Of a stretch of 55,958 bases of DNA, positions 1-8,526 are shown one piece after another. The translations under genes were made by a program, and so were the position numbers. The notes beneath the pieces were generated by a model. That model had not been told where the DNA came from, searched no databases, and saw only the letters and a program-made list of their open reading frames with translations. The stretch is from Actinomycetota bacterium. GTDB lineage: Bacteria; Actinomycetota; Geothermincolia; Geothermincolales; RBG-13-55-18. The DNA is taken from the NCBI GenBank assembly GCA_013178005.1, contig JABLXL010000043.1, positions 1 through 55,958 of the forward strand, in the 5' to 3' direction. The stretch's first letter is position 1. The number at the start of each line of letters is the position of its first letter.

Positions 1-20
1 CGCCGGCGAGATTCGCCCGG

Positions 21-256
21 GTCGCATAAGCCGGCATAAACCTGATCAACTGACACGCTCCAGGGACGAGCTCTGGAGGTCAGCGCCGTTGTCGCATAAG
101 CCGGCATAAACCTGATCAACTGACACTCCTTAGGAGACTTTTTCCGTGCCATCCGATTAGCCGTCGCATAAGCCGGCATAAACCTTATACATACTGTCAG
201 TGGTCCCTGGCATTATTTAGTTGCATATACAGGCATAAGGAATAATCATCTGACAC
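21..256. repeat. 36-bp direct repeats with CRISPR-like spacing
   Basis: Two identical 36-bp copies lie at 21-56 and 91-126, starting GTCGCATAAGCCGGCATAAA and ending AACTGACAC. A third copy at 163 matches for about 23 bp and then diverges, and a looser variant sits at 220-256. Intervening segments are 34 and 36 bp and unrelated to each other. This geometry resembles the degenerate end of a CRISPR array, but the first intervening segment contains its own hairpin (CTCCAG...CTGGAG) and no cas gene is in the window. A family of transposon-end or REP-like repeats is the alternative. The remaining bases to 405 show no gene. Confidence 0.5.
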
Positions 257-405
257 CAATCTCCTGAACGGAGACAACTTGAGGTTATTCTCAATTGCAA
301 AGCGCTACTTAATTAAATGCGTTTAGAAAAGTTGCCCGCCACCAGCTGAGGTGTATTCAACGGGCTACAGTGCAACCTGTTGTTTGACGTCAACTAGAAT
401 AAACC

Positions 406-3400
406 TTATCCCAGCATGCATCTCATGATGCGGGGCATGAGGTGGGGCATGATCCTATCCATCACCTGGGGCAGGATGTCCGGCATGAGCTCGCGCATGG
501 AGTCGGTCATGGTGGGCATCTTCGCCTCCATGAGGGGCATCATGCGCGGGAGCATCCAGGGCATCATCACCGGCAGCATCCTGGGCATGAGCGGCGGGAT
601 GAGCCGGTCGGTCAGCGCGAACATGCCCTTCTTCAGCGGCTCCGGCAGCTTCTTGCCCAGGCGCATGATCCTGCCCAGCAAGGGCGAGATGGAATCCAGG
701 AACTCCCACATGAAGTCGGCCATGCCATTGGGGGTCATGAGCTGGATCATGACGTCGAACACCGCCCAGGAGTCCTGCACCTTGGGGTCGGGGTCCTCCA
801 GCTCCTCCCCCAGCGCCTCGGCCACCACGGAGGCGAAATCAAGGACCTTCAGGCTGTTACCCTCCGCCGCGTTCCACACCCGGAGCTGGAACTCGCAGCA
901 GGGGCAGGTGGTCACGATGGCCTCGGCGCCGGTGGCGCGCGCCTCCTCCAGGCGCTGGTGCGCGATGCGCCCCGAGGTGGGCCGGGTCTCGCCGATCAGG
1001 GTGAGCACGCTCCCGCAACACAGGCCGTCCTCGCGGTTGTGCTCCATCTCCTTAAGCTCCAGGCCGGGGATGGCCGCGAGCACCTCGCGCGGTTCCTCGT
1101 AGATGCCGCCGTGCCGGGCGATGTGGCAGGGGTCGTGCCAGGTGGCCTTCATGGGCACTTCCTTCTTGAACTGCAGCCTGCCATCCCTTACCAGCTCCGC
1201 CGCCAGCTCGGAGATGTGCCTGACCTCCACGTCCCACTCCAGGCCCAGCTTCTCCGCCCATTCCTTGTAATGGTGGCCCAGGGTGACCCAGCAGCCGGGG
1301 CAGGAGGCGTAGATGGTCTTCACGCCCCGCTCCTGGATGTTGCGGATGTTCTTGCGCACCGCCTTCTCGAAGACGTCCCACTTGCCGCTCATGAGGAAGG
1401 GCACGCCACAGCAGGTCTCGTCCTTGCCCAGGTAGGCGAAATCTATGCCCCCCTCTTTAAGGATGCGCACAGCCCCGCGGGCGATGTCCTGCTCCACGTA
1501 GGAGGCGGTGCACCCCGCCCAGTAGAGCACGGGGCCGCTTTGCGCCGGCTTGACGTCCTCGGGGAGCCAGGCGTCGCGGTCCTGGGCGAAGCCGGCCCAG
1601 ATGTTGTTCTCCAGGTCGTAGGAGGCGCACATCATCTCGAAGGGAGGGAAGGTGTGGAACCTGCCCTTGGCCACCAGCTCGCCGCGCATCTCCTCCCAGA
1701 TGGACTCGATGGGCAGGTCGGTCTGGCAGGCGAGGTCGCACTTCTTGCAGGTGGTGCAGAGGAGGAAGGTGTCGGACATCTCCTCGGTGAGCGGCACCTC
1801 GCCGCGGGCGTAGCCGCGCAGGTACTGCATCTTGCCCCGGGGCGAGGCGCTCTCCCAGCCGCGCCCCGCGTAGAGGGTGCACCCCTCCTTGCAGTATCCG
1901 CATTGGGCGCAGGTGAAGGCGGCCTCCTCCACCCTTTCGGGAAGGCGGCGGCGCATGACGCGGGCGTGGGGGGCCAGTTTGCGAGCGGGGGCCGCGAGGG
2001 GCAGGGTCAGCTCCGCGGCGGCCATCATGGCGCGCAGGGCCTTCAGGCGGGGGGAAGCGGCGCAGGTGTCCACCAGCTTGCCGGGATTGAGGAGGCATGC
2101 GGGGTCGACCTCCCCCTTGGCCTGGCTCAACCTGCGCCGTTTCGTCATTCCCATGCTCTCTTTCGCCTTGTCCACGAAATAAAGGCCCACGCCGTAGGGG
2201 GCGCCGCCGTATTTCTCCGCCAGGCGGAGGAACTCCAGGGAAGCGGTGAAGTTGGCGGTGAAGTCGGAGGCGCGCGAGTCGCAGGGGATGAAGCCCAGGA
2301 ACACGGACATGCCATCCCGTCCTGCCACCACCTCCAGGGCCAGCTCCGGGAGGCGCTTTGCCACCTCGTCGAGCAGCGCTCCCGCCTTGGAGGTGGGCAC
2401 CTTAGCCTCGGCGGGGACCAGGGAGGGGCCCGCCTTCTTTATGCGCATGGGGTAGAGCCTTTCCTCCCATTCGCGGGCGGCGGCCTCGCCCTCCACACGC
2501 CCGCCTCCCGCGGAGGCGGCCAGTCGCTCCAGCTCCTCGCGGTGGAAAGAATTGGTGGCGGTTCCCCCTTGAACCTCTCCGTCCGAGGGACCCTCGTGGG
2601 CCGTCTCGCCGCCTCCCTCCAGCACCGCCAGGACGAGATATGAACCCTCCGGAAGGTATGGGGAATCGGAAACCTCGTTCTTCAGCGCGGCCAGACGGGG
2701 GCTTATCAACTGCAGGTGGAAGAGGGGAAGCGCGCTGCCTTTTAAGGAATCAATGAAGCGCTGCGCGGCCTCCGGCTTCGCGAAGGAGAAGAGATGGGGC
2801 TCGTCCGCAACGGCCTCGCGCACCGCAATCCTGACGGCGGAGATGAAGCCCAGGATGCCCTCGGAACCCACGTAGAGGGAGAGCTCTTCCGCGTCGCTCA
2901 CCGGCCTCGCGCCCGCCGGCGTCACCACGCGCAGCTCGCGCACGCTGTCGGCGATGCCGCCGTACCGGTAGGCCCCGATGCCCGATCCGCCCTCGGCCAC
3001 CCAGCCGCCCACCGTGGAGGAGGGGGCGCTGGAGGGATATGAACGCAGGGCCAGCCCGTGCTTGCGCAGTTCTTTTTCCAGGTCCCACCAGACGACGCCC
3101 GGTTCCACCAACACGGACGGCTCTTTCTCGTCGATGGCCAGGATGTGGTTCATGCGTATGAGGTCCACCACCACCCCGCCGTTAACGGGTATGGCGCCTC
3201 CGTAGCCGCTGGTGGCGGCGGCACGGGGGGTGAGGGGGAGGCCGCGCCGCGAGGAGAACTCGCACAGCCATACCAGTTCTTCCTCGTTCTCTACCTGGAC
3301 CACCGCCTGGGCCAGCCCGCCCACCACTTTTCCCACCAGGGAGGGGAACTCGCCCATGTCGCGGGAATAGATGTAGCGCTCCACGGGGTCGGCGCTGAAA

Positions 3401-3516
3401 CGGTCGCCGAAGCGCTGCTGGAGCTCTTCGATGCTTTCCGTTATGTCCTTTCCGTTCGACATGCCCGGCAAGACCCCGGCCAGAACCGACGCAAACCTGC
3501 TGCTTATGCCGCTCAT
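406..3516 (-). CDS. FAD-binding / 4Fe-4S / CCG-domain oxidoreductase with Met-rich C-terminal tail
   Basis: This 1036-residue protein resembles D-lactate/glycolate-type dehydrogenases fused to a GlpC-like iron-sulfur subunit. The N-terminal half carries a FAD_binding_4 (VAO-type) domain with PRAAATSGYGGAIP near residue 98. Around residues 535-625 are two ferredoxin-like clusters, CAQCGYCKEGC and CTTCKKCDLAC, followed by two CCG domains (CCGVPF, CPGCW, CCGSVL, CPCCEF) typical of heterodisulfide-reductase/GlpC proteins. The likely role is oxidation of a 2-hydroxy acid or similar substrate with electron transfer through Fe-S clusters; the substrate is unknown. The last ~112 residues hold about 23 methionines in M-P-x-M patterns and are not part of the known fold. 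The start is supported by GGAGGTGGGCG before ATG. Confidence 0.88.
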   Translation of the reverse strand: MSGISSRFASVLAGVLPGMSNGKDITESIEELQQRFGDRFSADPVERYIYSRDMGEFPSLVGKVVGGLAQAVVQVENEEELVWLCEFSSRRGLPLTPRAAATSGYGGAIPVNGGVVVDLIRMNHILAIDEKEPSVLVEPGVVWWDLEKELRKHGLALRSYPSSAPSSTVGGWVAEGGSGIGAYRYGGIADSVRELRVVTPAGARPVSDAEELSLYVGSEGILGFISAVRIAVREAVADEPHLFSFAKPEAAQRFIDSLKGSALPLFHLQLISPRLAALKNEVSDSPYLPEGSYLVLAVLEGGGETAHEGPSDGEVQGGTATNSFHREELERLAASAGGGRVEGEAAAREWEERLYPMRIKKAGPSLVPAEAKVPTSKAGALLDEVAKRLPELALEVVAGRDGMSVFLGFIPCDSRASDFTANFTASLEFLRLAEKYGGAPYGVGLYFVDKAKESMGMTKRRRLSQAKGEVDPACLLNPGKLVDTCAASPRLKALRAMMAAAELTLPLAAPARKLAPHARVMRRRLPERVEEAAFTCAQCGYCKEGCTLYAGRGWESASPRGKMQYLRGYARGEVPLTEEMSDTFLLCTTCKKCDLACQTDLPIESIWEEMRGELVAKGRFHTFPPFEMMCASYDLENNIWAGFAQDRDAWLPEDVKPAQSGPVLYWAGCTASYVEQDIARGAVRILKEGGIDFAYLGKDETCCGVPFLMSGKWDVFEKAVRKNIRNIQERGVKTIYASCPGCWVTLGHHYKEWAEKLGLEWDVEVRHISELAAELVRDGRLQFKKEVPMKATWHDPCHIARHGGIYEEPREVLAAIPGLELKEMEHNREDGLCCGSVLTLIGETRPTSGRIAHQRLEEARATGAEAIVTTCPCCEFQLRVWNAAEGNSLKVLDFASVVAEALGEELEDPDPKVQDSWAVFDVMIQLMTPNGMADFMWEFLDSISPLLGRIMRLGKKLPEPLKKGMFALTDRLIPPLMPRMLPVMMPWMLPRMMPLMEAKMPTMTDSMRELMPDILPQVMDRIMPHLMPRIMRCMLG

Positions 3517-3637
3517 CGCCCACCTCCGGAAACGGGTGCGAAACCGTATAACTTTTACGCAACCTCACGCGGCATAAATCTTATACCCCTATGGGTATCA
3601 TCGACATAATCTAAATCATACGAGGCTAAATCATATA

Positions 3638-3945
3638 GGGGTCGTATCTTGAATTTTTCCTCGCTCCGCTGGGGAGGTATAGGCAGGGAGGTAGAAACAG
3701 GTCAAAGGCTGAGGGATCATGCCTTGCGCTCGAGGACAGGGACGAGGTTCTGGGTAATTGAAGCGAGGAGAACGCGGTGATTCCATAAGAGGCTTGGGGT
3801 CGTATCTTGAATTTTTCCTCGCTCCGCTAACCTCATCATGGTCATCACACAACACTCCATCATGGGGTCCATCATGGGGTCGTATCTTGAATTATTCCTC
3901 GCATTGCTAGACCTCATCAGGGTAATCACATAATGGGGTCGCATA
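3638..3945. repeat. truncated copies of the 279-bp inverted-repeat element
   Basis: Positions 3638-3790 match the left ~150 bp of the full-length elements at 4969, 5631 and 6407. Isolated left ends follow at 3795-3828 and 3875-3908, each with GGGGTCGTATCTTGAATT. The segments after these two ends (CCTCATCATGGTCATCACA and CCTCATCAGGGTAATCACA) are also related, giving a tandem period of about 80 bp. A further fragment, TGGGGTCG, lies at 3934. No gene is visible in 3517-4048 apart from these remnants. Confidence 0.8.
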
Positions 3946-4048
3946 ATAGGATCGGTCGCGGACCGGCTGTAAATATCCATTCGAGCTATTCCGATACAGA
4001 AATAACGCACGTTGATATCCTTGGCGGAATGAGTTTCCAGAGAGAGGG

Positions 4049-4942
4049 ATGAGGATGAAGAAAAGTGTTGCGGTCTCGGTACTAGCACTGGCAGCGTGCC
4101 TCTGCCTGGTCGCGCTGACGCTTGCCGCTTGCGGCGGGAGCGGCACGGCCAAACTCGCAAACCCTCTGGATTTCTTCGAGCAGGCGCGCAAGAACATGCA
4201 GGGAGCGGACTCCTTCCGCATGAGCGGCAAGATGGCCGCGGAGATAACCGGCCTGGACACGCAGGGCGCCTCGTCTCTCTCGGTTGACTACGACATGGTC
4301 TACGAGCAGAAGGGCGGGGAGCCGCTGGCCAGGATGGAGATAAGCACCCGTGGCCCTGCCTCGAACGACATGGAGGCATACATCGACGGAGACAGGATGT
4401 ACCTGCAGATGCCCGATGGCACGTGGATATACCAGGAGGTGGGCTTGACCTCCGAGCTGGCCAACATGAGCCAGGGCATGGGTCCTCAGTTTTTTAAGGA
4501 GACCCTGGCTATGGCAGAGAACGCCAAGGTCGTCGAGGAGGACGCCGAGACTATCACCTACGATCTCACCCTGGATTTCGACAAGATGATGCAATCACAG
4601 GGGGAGGAGGAGTTGCGGCAGAGGATCGAGGAGTTGGGTATTCCCAACATCGACGTGGACACGTTCGTGAATTACTTGCGCGAATTGATCTCCGAAATGG
4701 AATACCGCATGACTGTGGATAAGAAGAGCGGCCTCGTTACCAGGTTACAAATGCACATGGACATGGGCCTCTCCTCCTTCGCCGAGATGATGCCAGGCGA
4801 GTCGATCCCCGAGGGGGCAAGGATGGTGGAGGACGCGGAATTCTACTTCAGCGACTACGGCGAGAGTTTCGACATCGAGCTACCGCCGGAGACAAAGAAC
4901 GCCATCCCCGCTAAGATGTACGGGAAGAACGCGGAGACCTGA
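4049..4942 (+). CDS. secreted lipoprotein (LppX/LprG- or DUF6612-like)
   Basis: This 297-residue protein has a lipoprotein signal peptide: basic MRMKK, a hydrophobic core and the lipobox LTLAAC with Cys near residue 27. The mature part (LDFFEQARKNMQGADSFRMSGKM..., later MYLQMPDGTWIYQEV and a DKKSGLVTRLQMHMDM segment) looks like the LolA/LppX-type half-barrel family that measures or carries lipid-like ligands. The family assignment is from pattern only. The start at 4049 follows AGAGAGGG; ATG at 4055 is an alternative. It is convergent with the CsoR-family gene, and an inverted-repeat element fills the gap. Confidence 0.7.
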   Translation: MRMKKSVAVSVLALAACLCLVALTLAACGGSGTAKLANPLDFFEQARKNMQGADSFRMSGKMAAEITGLDTQGASSLSVDYDMVYEQKGGEPLARMEISTRGPASNDMEAYIDGDRMYLQMPDGTWIYQEVGLTSELANMSQGMGPQFFKETLAMAENAKVVEEDAETITYDLTLDFDKMMQSQGEEELRQRIEELGIPNIDVDTFVNYLRELISEMEYRMTVDKKSGLVTRLQMHMDMGLSSFAEMMPGESIPEGARMVEDAEFYFSDYGESFDIELPPETKNAIPAKMYGKNAET

Positions 4943-4968
4943 AGCGTAGCTGGTTTGGGGTCGTGGTT

Positions 4969-5246
4969 TGGGGTCGTATCTTGAATTTTTCCTCGCTCCG
5001 CTAGGGAGGTATAAGCAGGAAGGTGGAAACAGGCCAAAGGCTGAGGGGTCATGCTTTGCGCTCGTGAACAGGCACGGGGTCTAGATAACTAAAACGAGAT
5101 GAACGCGGTGATTCTGTAACGGGGCTGCGATTTCGTTATTCACTGGCATTAACCTTCCCCGACATCAACCAGAAGTTGCGTGCAGCAACAAGCGCAAGGT
5201 ATGAAAGCGAGAAGCAAAGCGAGGAAAAATTCAAGATACGACCCCA
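4969..5246. mobile_element. MITE-like element, copy A (278 bp)
   Basis: The left end TGGGGTCGTATCTTGAATT and right end AATTCAAGATACGACCCCA are inverted repeats of about 34 bp: 29 bp perfect, then 2 mismatches. The interior (~210 bp) is shared with copies B and C and has no convincing coding sequence. It sits between the stops of the convergent lipoprotein gene (27 bp away) and the CsoR-family gene (6 bp away), so a folded transcript could act as a bidirectional terminator. No transposase for it lies in the window. Confidence 0.85.
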
Positions 5247-5251
5247 GGGCT

Positions 5252-5545
5252 TTAATCGGGGGGGACTGGGCCGATACTGGAGCTGAAGCGCCGGAAGATG
5301 TCGATAGCGTCGCTCACGGCATCCTCGATGGACTCAGGTGGGTTCTCCTTAAGACACTCCCTCATGCGGTGGGTGATGATCTGGATGCCCACGCGATCCA
5401 TGGCCGAGCGCGCCGCAGCCACCTGGGTAAGGACCTCCTCGCAGTCCTTGCCCTCCTCTACCATGCGGATCACGCCACGAACCTGTCCCTCCACACGGCG
5501 CAACCTCCGCAGGATAGCCTCCTTGGTATCATCGCTCTTCGGCAT
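5252..5545 (-). CDS. CsoR/FrmR-family (DUF156) transcriptional repressor, CstR-like
   Basis: This 97-residue all-helical repressor belongs to the DUF156 family. EEGKDCEEVLTQVAAARSA carries Cys35, and ITHRMREC carries Cys64. The family's X-Y-Z sensor positions are spaced 25 and 29 residues. Here X is Cys35 and Z is Cys64, but the Y position (60) is Arg, where copper-sensing CsoR has His. Two Cys without the Cu-ligand His resemble the persulfide sensor CstR, which also has an EEGKDC-type segment; that role is inferred. The start has GAGGAGGTAAC before ATG, and a TATAAT lies upstream on this strand at 5572-5577. No sulfur or copper target gene is adjacent. Confidence 0.85.
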   Translation of the reverse strand: MPKSDDTKEAILRRLRRVEGQVRGVIRMVEEGKDCEEVLTQVAAARSAMDRVGIQIITHRMRECLKENPPESIEDAVSDAIDIFRRFSSSIGPVPPD

Positions 5546-5630
5546 GTTACCTCCTCGCTCCGATCAGTTCAATTATATTACTTTTGCCCGTTAGCAGCGT
5601 GGATGGGGACTATATTGGGATGGAGAGGTT

Positions 5631-5909
5631 TGGGGTCGTATCTTGAATTTTTCCTCGCTCCGCTGGGGAAGTATAGGCAGGAAGGTGGAAACAGGCCAAC
5701 GGCTGAGGGATCATGCCTTGCGCTTGAGAACAGGCACGAGGTTATGGAAAACTAAAGCGAGGAGAACGCGGTGATTCCGTAACGTGGCCGCGCTTTCATT
5801 ATTCGCTGGCATCAAGCTTCCCCGACATCAACCGGACCTTGCGTGCAGCCACAATTGCGAGGCGAGACCGTGATAAGCAAAGCGAGGAAAAATTCAAGAT
5901 ACGACCCCA
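5631..5909. mobile_element. MITE-like element, copy B (279 bp)
   Basis: Full-length copy with the same 34-bp terminal inverted repeats and closely similar interior as copies A and C. It lies upstream of both the CsoR-family gene and the EF-Tu-like gene, so it could affect the 5' regions of both. The bases between 5910 and 6130 contain only a degenerate leader duplication. Confidence 0.85.
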
Positions 5910-6018
5910 TCGAGGGGGGCGGTTTATCCTGCGGTGGAACTGGGTATTGATATGGCAACGGCGGGCGAGAATAGGGCGAAAGGATGGCGAGGCTGCCGGG
6001 GCGACGCAAGCTTTGTCT

Positions 6019-6130
6019 CGACACCAGACCTAATGATCCGGAGGTGGCCAAAGTTAGTTATGGAGTTCGGCTGGGCGACACGTATATCCATATGGCGATG
6101 CCGGACATTATGATCCCGAGGTGGTGAAAG
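6019..6130 (+). repeat. degenerate 35-bp duplication of a ribosome-binding leader
   Basis: Segments 6019-6053 and 6096-6130 align over about 35 bp with a period of 77, sharing ATGATCC, GAGGTGG and AAAG. The second copy supplies the Shine-Dalgarno (GAGGTGG) of the gene starting at 6131. In the first copy, the ATG has become TTAG. Confidence 0.55.
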
Positions 6131-6385
6131 ATGGAAAAGCAGGTAGGCAGGGTAACCCACTATTTCGGCAAGATCGGAGTGGCCGCGATCGAGCTCGAGG
6201 ACGAGCTCAAGGTCGGAGACATAATCCACGTGCGGGGCCATACCTCCGACTGGAAACAGCGGGTGGACTCCATGCAGGTGGAACACGACACGGTCGAGAA
6301 GGCCGGCCCCGGTGCGGTAGTGGGCATCAAGGTGGAGGAACACGCCCGCGAGCACGACGTGGTATATAAGGTCATCGAAGACTAG
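6131..6385 (+). CDS. translation elongation factor-like small beta-barrel protein
   Basis: This 84-residue protein resembles domain 2 of EF-Tu-type translation factors without a GTPase domain. It has GRVTHYFGKIGVAAIEL, the DELKVGDIIHVRG segment and a final GIKVEE...VVYKVIED strand. Stand-alone copies are known in bacteria, often near peptidase U32/YegQ-type genes, but no such partner is visible here and the role is unknown. GAGGTGGTGAAAG precedes the ATG. The gene is bracketed by inverted-repeat elements B and C, and copy C begins 22 bp after the stop codon. Confidence 0.8.
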   Translation: MEKQVGRVTHYFGKIGVAAIELEDELKVGDIIHVRGHTSDWKQRVDSMQVEHDTVEKAGPGAVVGIKVEEHAREHDVVYKVIED

Positions 6386-6406
6386 CTTCCGCGAAGGTCG
6401 GAGGTT

Positions 6407-6685
6407 TGGGGTCGTGTCTTGAATTTTTCCTCGCTCTGCTGGGTGGGTATATGCAGGAAAGCAGAAACAGGCCAAAGGCTGAGGGATCATGCCTTGCGCT
6501 CGAGGACAGGGACGAGGTTCTGGATAACTGAAGCGAGGAGAACGGGGTAATCCTGTAACGGTGCCGCGCTTTCATTATCCGCTGGCATCAAGCTTCCCCG
6601 ACATCAACCGGACCTTGCGTGCAGCCACAATTGCGAGGCGAGACCGTGATAAGCAAAGCGAGGAAAAATTCAAGATACGACCCCA
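6407..6685. mobile_element. MITE-like element, copy C (279 bp)
   Basis: Full-length copy with one change in the left end (GTCGTGTC for GTCGTATC). Its right end is followed by a small tandem duplication of ACGACCCCATGTCT. It begins 22 bp after the upstream stop codon, as copy A does. Confidence 0.85.
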
Positions 6686-6756
6686 TGTCTACGACCCCAT
6701 GTCTAAGTGGCGTGGATGGGGGCGGTATGCGGATGGGGCGTGGCAAGGGCGTTAAA

Positions 6757-6837
6757 AGCAAAGCGAGGAAAAATTCAAGATACGACCCCATATCGCGCCC
6801 GGAAGCAAAGCGAGGAATAATTCAAGATACGACCCCA
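6757..6837. repeat. two solo right ends of the MITE-like element
   Basis: The right-terminal 34 bp (GCAAAGCGAGGAA...GATACGACCCCA) occurs at 6757-6790 and again at 6803-6837 without an element body. The second copy overlaps the 3' end of the neighbouring minus-strand gene and supplies its stop codon. Confidence 0.8.
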
Positions 6838-7595
6838 TCTTGGGAGGGTTGGTAGCGGAAGTGCTCGTACCAGGCCATGGGTTGCTCGGGGCCCCTGGCC
6901 AACAGGGTCCAGACGGCTCCCGCCAGGCTTTTCAGCGCCTGTCGCGCCAGCTTCTCCCTCAAGCCCGGCGCCTCGATGCGCGGGGGGAATTCGCCCGGCG
7001 TGGCCTGCGGCGATGGCTTGCCGGCCTCGCGGTGCGAGAGCGGCAGCTCGATCACCGCCCGGCAGCAGGAGTCGCCGCGTGAAAGCAGCTCCGTTATCTC
7101 CGGTATCTTCAGGTCCGGATTGAGCACCGAAAAGGTCCCCGCTTCCATGGCCACCATGAGCTTGGTGCACACCTCCGGGCAGCGCTCCAGGTCCGTTGCC
7201 GCGGGGCAGTACCTCTCCTCCTTCACCGCCCGGCCCCTGGTTTCCTCGGTCCAGATGCCCTTCACGCCCACCATGCCGTCCTCGAAATCGAGGATGCGTC
7301 CCAGGCTTCTGGCGTCATAGGGATCGATGTCCAGCGCCTCGCGCATTATGGGGGCGCGGTCCTCCCCAATGCGATAGAAAACGTACTGCAGGGCGCGAAC
7401 CCCCCGCTCCCCGAAACGCGCATAGAGCTCGGGCAGCAGCCAGGCGAGCCCCCGCATGGTCACGCGCAAGGGGACCTCGCGGTGCCAGGAGGGGTCGACG
7501 AGGTCCTTGAGCTCGGGACGCAGCGACCAAGCCGCCGCGCCGTAGGCAGCAACGCCAACCAACAGGATCCTTTTGGCTCTCTTGATCATTCCCAT
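6822..7595 (-). CDS. L-2-amino-thiazoline-4-carboxylate hydrolase-like protein
   Basis: This 257-residue protein resembles the ATC hydrolase-like family (Pfam PF14196). The diagnostic region is CPEVCTKLMVAMEAG...LNPDLKIPEITELLSRGDSCCRAVIEL. The N-terminus has a hydrophobic segment (RILLVGVAAYGAAAW) that could anchor it. The start at 7595 (MGMIKRAK) is chosen for AAGGGAGG nine bases upstream; a longer reading frame to 7658 lacks a ribosome-binding site. The last residues (DGVVS) and the TGA stop are encoded by a solo end of the MITE-like element, so the original C-terminus was probably altered. The real substrate is unknown. Confidence 0.7.
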   Translation of the reverse strand: MGMIKRAKRILLVGVAAYGAAAWSLRPELKDLVDPSWHREVPLRVTMRGLAWLLPELYARFGERGVRALQYVFYRIGEDRAPIMREALDIDPYDARSLGRILDFEDGMVGVKGIWTEETRGRAVKEERYCPAATDLERCPEVCTKLMVAMEAGTFSVLNPDLKIPEITELLSRGDSCCRAVIELPLSHREAGKPSPQATPGEFPPRIEAPGLREKLARQALKSLAGAVWTLLARGPEQPMAWYEHFRYQPSQDGVVS

Positions 7596-7930
7596 CGCAA
7601 AGAACCTCCCTTGGTGTCCAGGCCCGTCAAAGCCCCACCGGCTCGGCTCAAGCAACATCGTTTGGGCATCACCATCTCACCAAGGCCCCTAAACCCCTCG
7701 TCGATTCGGCGCTTCCGACATCGTTTCGACAGCGTGTCGTAAATAATAATATCCTCAAGGCCCTACGGCGTAAAGCATTAACCGGAAACCAGGGCTCAAA
7801 GGCGTCCCCGACCATCCTTCCATCGATCATCGATCTCTTCTATTGCCTTTGCTTAGGAGACCAGACGTAGCACATATCGCCCAGATTGAACGTTTGGAGA
7901 TTGCTCCGTTCCTCATGCCGAGTTTGCTTG

Positions 7931-8100
7931 TTCTGCCAGTATGACAGGGTGCTCCTCCGGCCATTTTCAACCTGGAAAGCGACTGCCGAAACCATACGGC
8001 ACCTGTTCCTCACGTCGAATACGTTTGTTCTGACAGTATGACAGGGTGCTCCTCCGGCCATTTTCAACCTGGAAAGCGACTGCCGAAACCATACGGCACC
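7931..8100. repeat. 73-bp unit duplicated with a 97-bp period
   Basis: Units 7931-8003 and 8028-8100 are almost identical (TATGACAGGGTGCTCC ... CCATACGGCACC). Each ends in a small inverted repeat, TGCCG...CGGCA. A related TGCCGTATGGTTCGGCA occurs at about 32949. No gene is supported in 7596-8526. Confidence 0.8.
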
Positions 8101-8140
8101 CCAGTAGCCACGCTTTTTCCGTTCGGCAGCGTATAGGATT

Positions 8141-8432
8141 GTTCCTCCAGCTACTCGCCTTTTGCCCCTTCGAGGGTGTCGAGAATGCCCTTGCTTTCCT
8201 AAATATGTTTTGGTTTATTCCTGGATACGAACGCCATTTTCACCCCAGAGGCCTCACGGCAAGGTGAGGACACAAACATCGTATTGCTTCTTCCTCCAGC
8301 CACTCGCCTTTTTGCCCCTTCGAGGGTGTCGAGAATGCCCTTCCTCCCCCTCGAACATGTTTTGGTTTATTCCTGGAGACGCATGTCGTTTCCACCCCAG
8401 AGGCCTCACGGCAAGGTGAGGACACAAACATC
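8141..8432. repeat. ~140-bp unit duplicated with a ~150-bp period
   Basis: Units 8141-8281 and 8291-8432 share CTCGCC...CCCCTTCGAGGGTGTCG, a central ATGTTTTGGTTTATTCCTGG and a terminal perfect hairpin CCTCAC-ggcaag-GTGAGG. They lie in the same geneless stretch as the 97-bp repeats. Open frames across them are byproducts of the repetition. Confidence 0.8.
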
Positions 8433-8526
8433 GCTTTGGTTTTTCCTCGATACCCAAGCCTTTTCCACCACCGGCAGCCGCACAAGAGCACGATCGTCAG
8501 CTATGGGAGAGGAGTGCGCCGAGCGC

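Noticed and set aside
442-2643. Long plus-strand open frame of 733 residues opposite the FAD/Fe-S gene
   Set aside because: It is antisense to a gene with clear conserved motifs; the product is His/Gly/Ala/Leu-rich low-complexity sequence, typical of a GC-rich shadow frame.
3631-3855. Short frames inside the 279-bp elements (ERGKIQDTTP-type peptides)
   Set aside because: They arise from reading the inverted ends and recur wherever the repeat occurs; there is no ribosome-binding site and no transposase motif.
8162-8491. Short overlapping frames in the 8.1-8.5 kb repeats
   Set aside because: They are generated by the tandem repetition on both strands; no initiation signals and no homologous motif.
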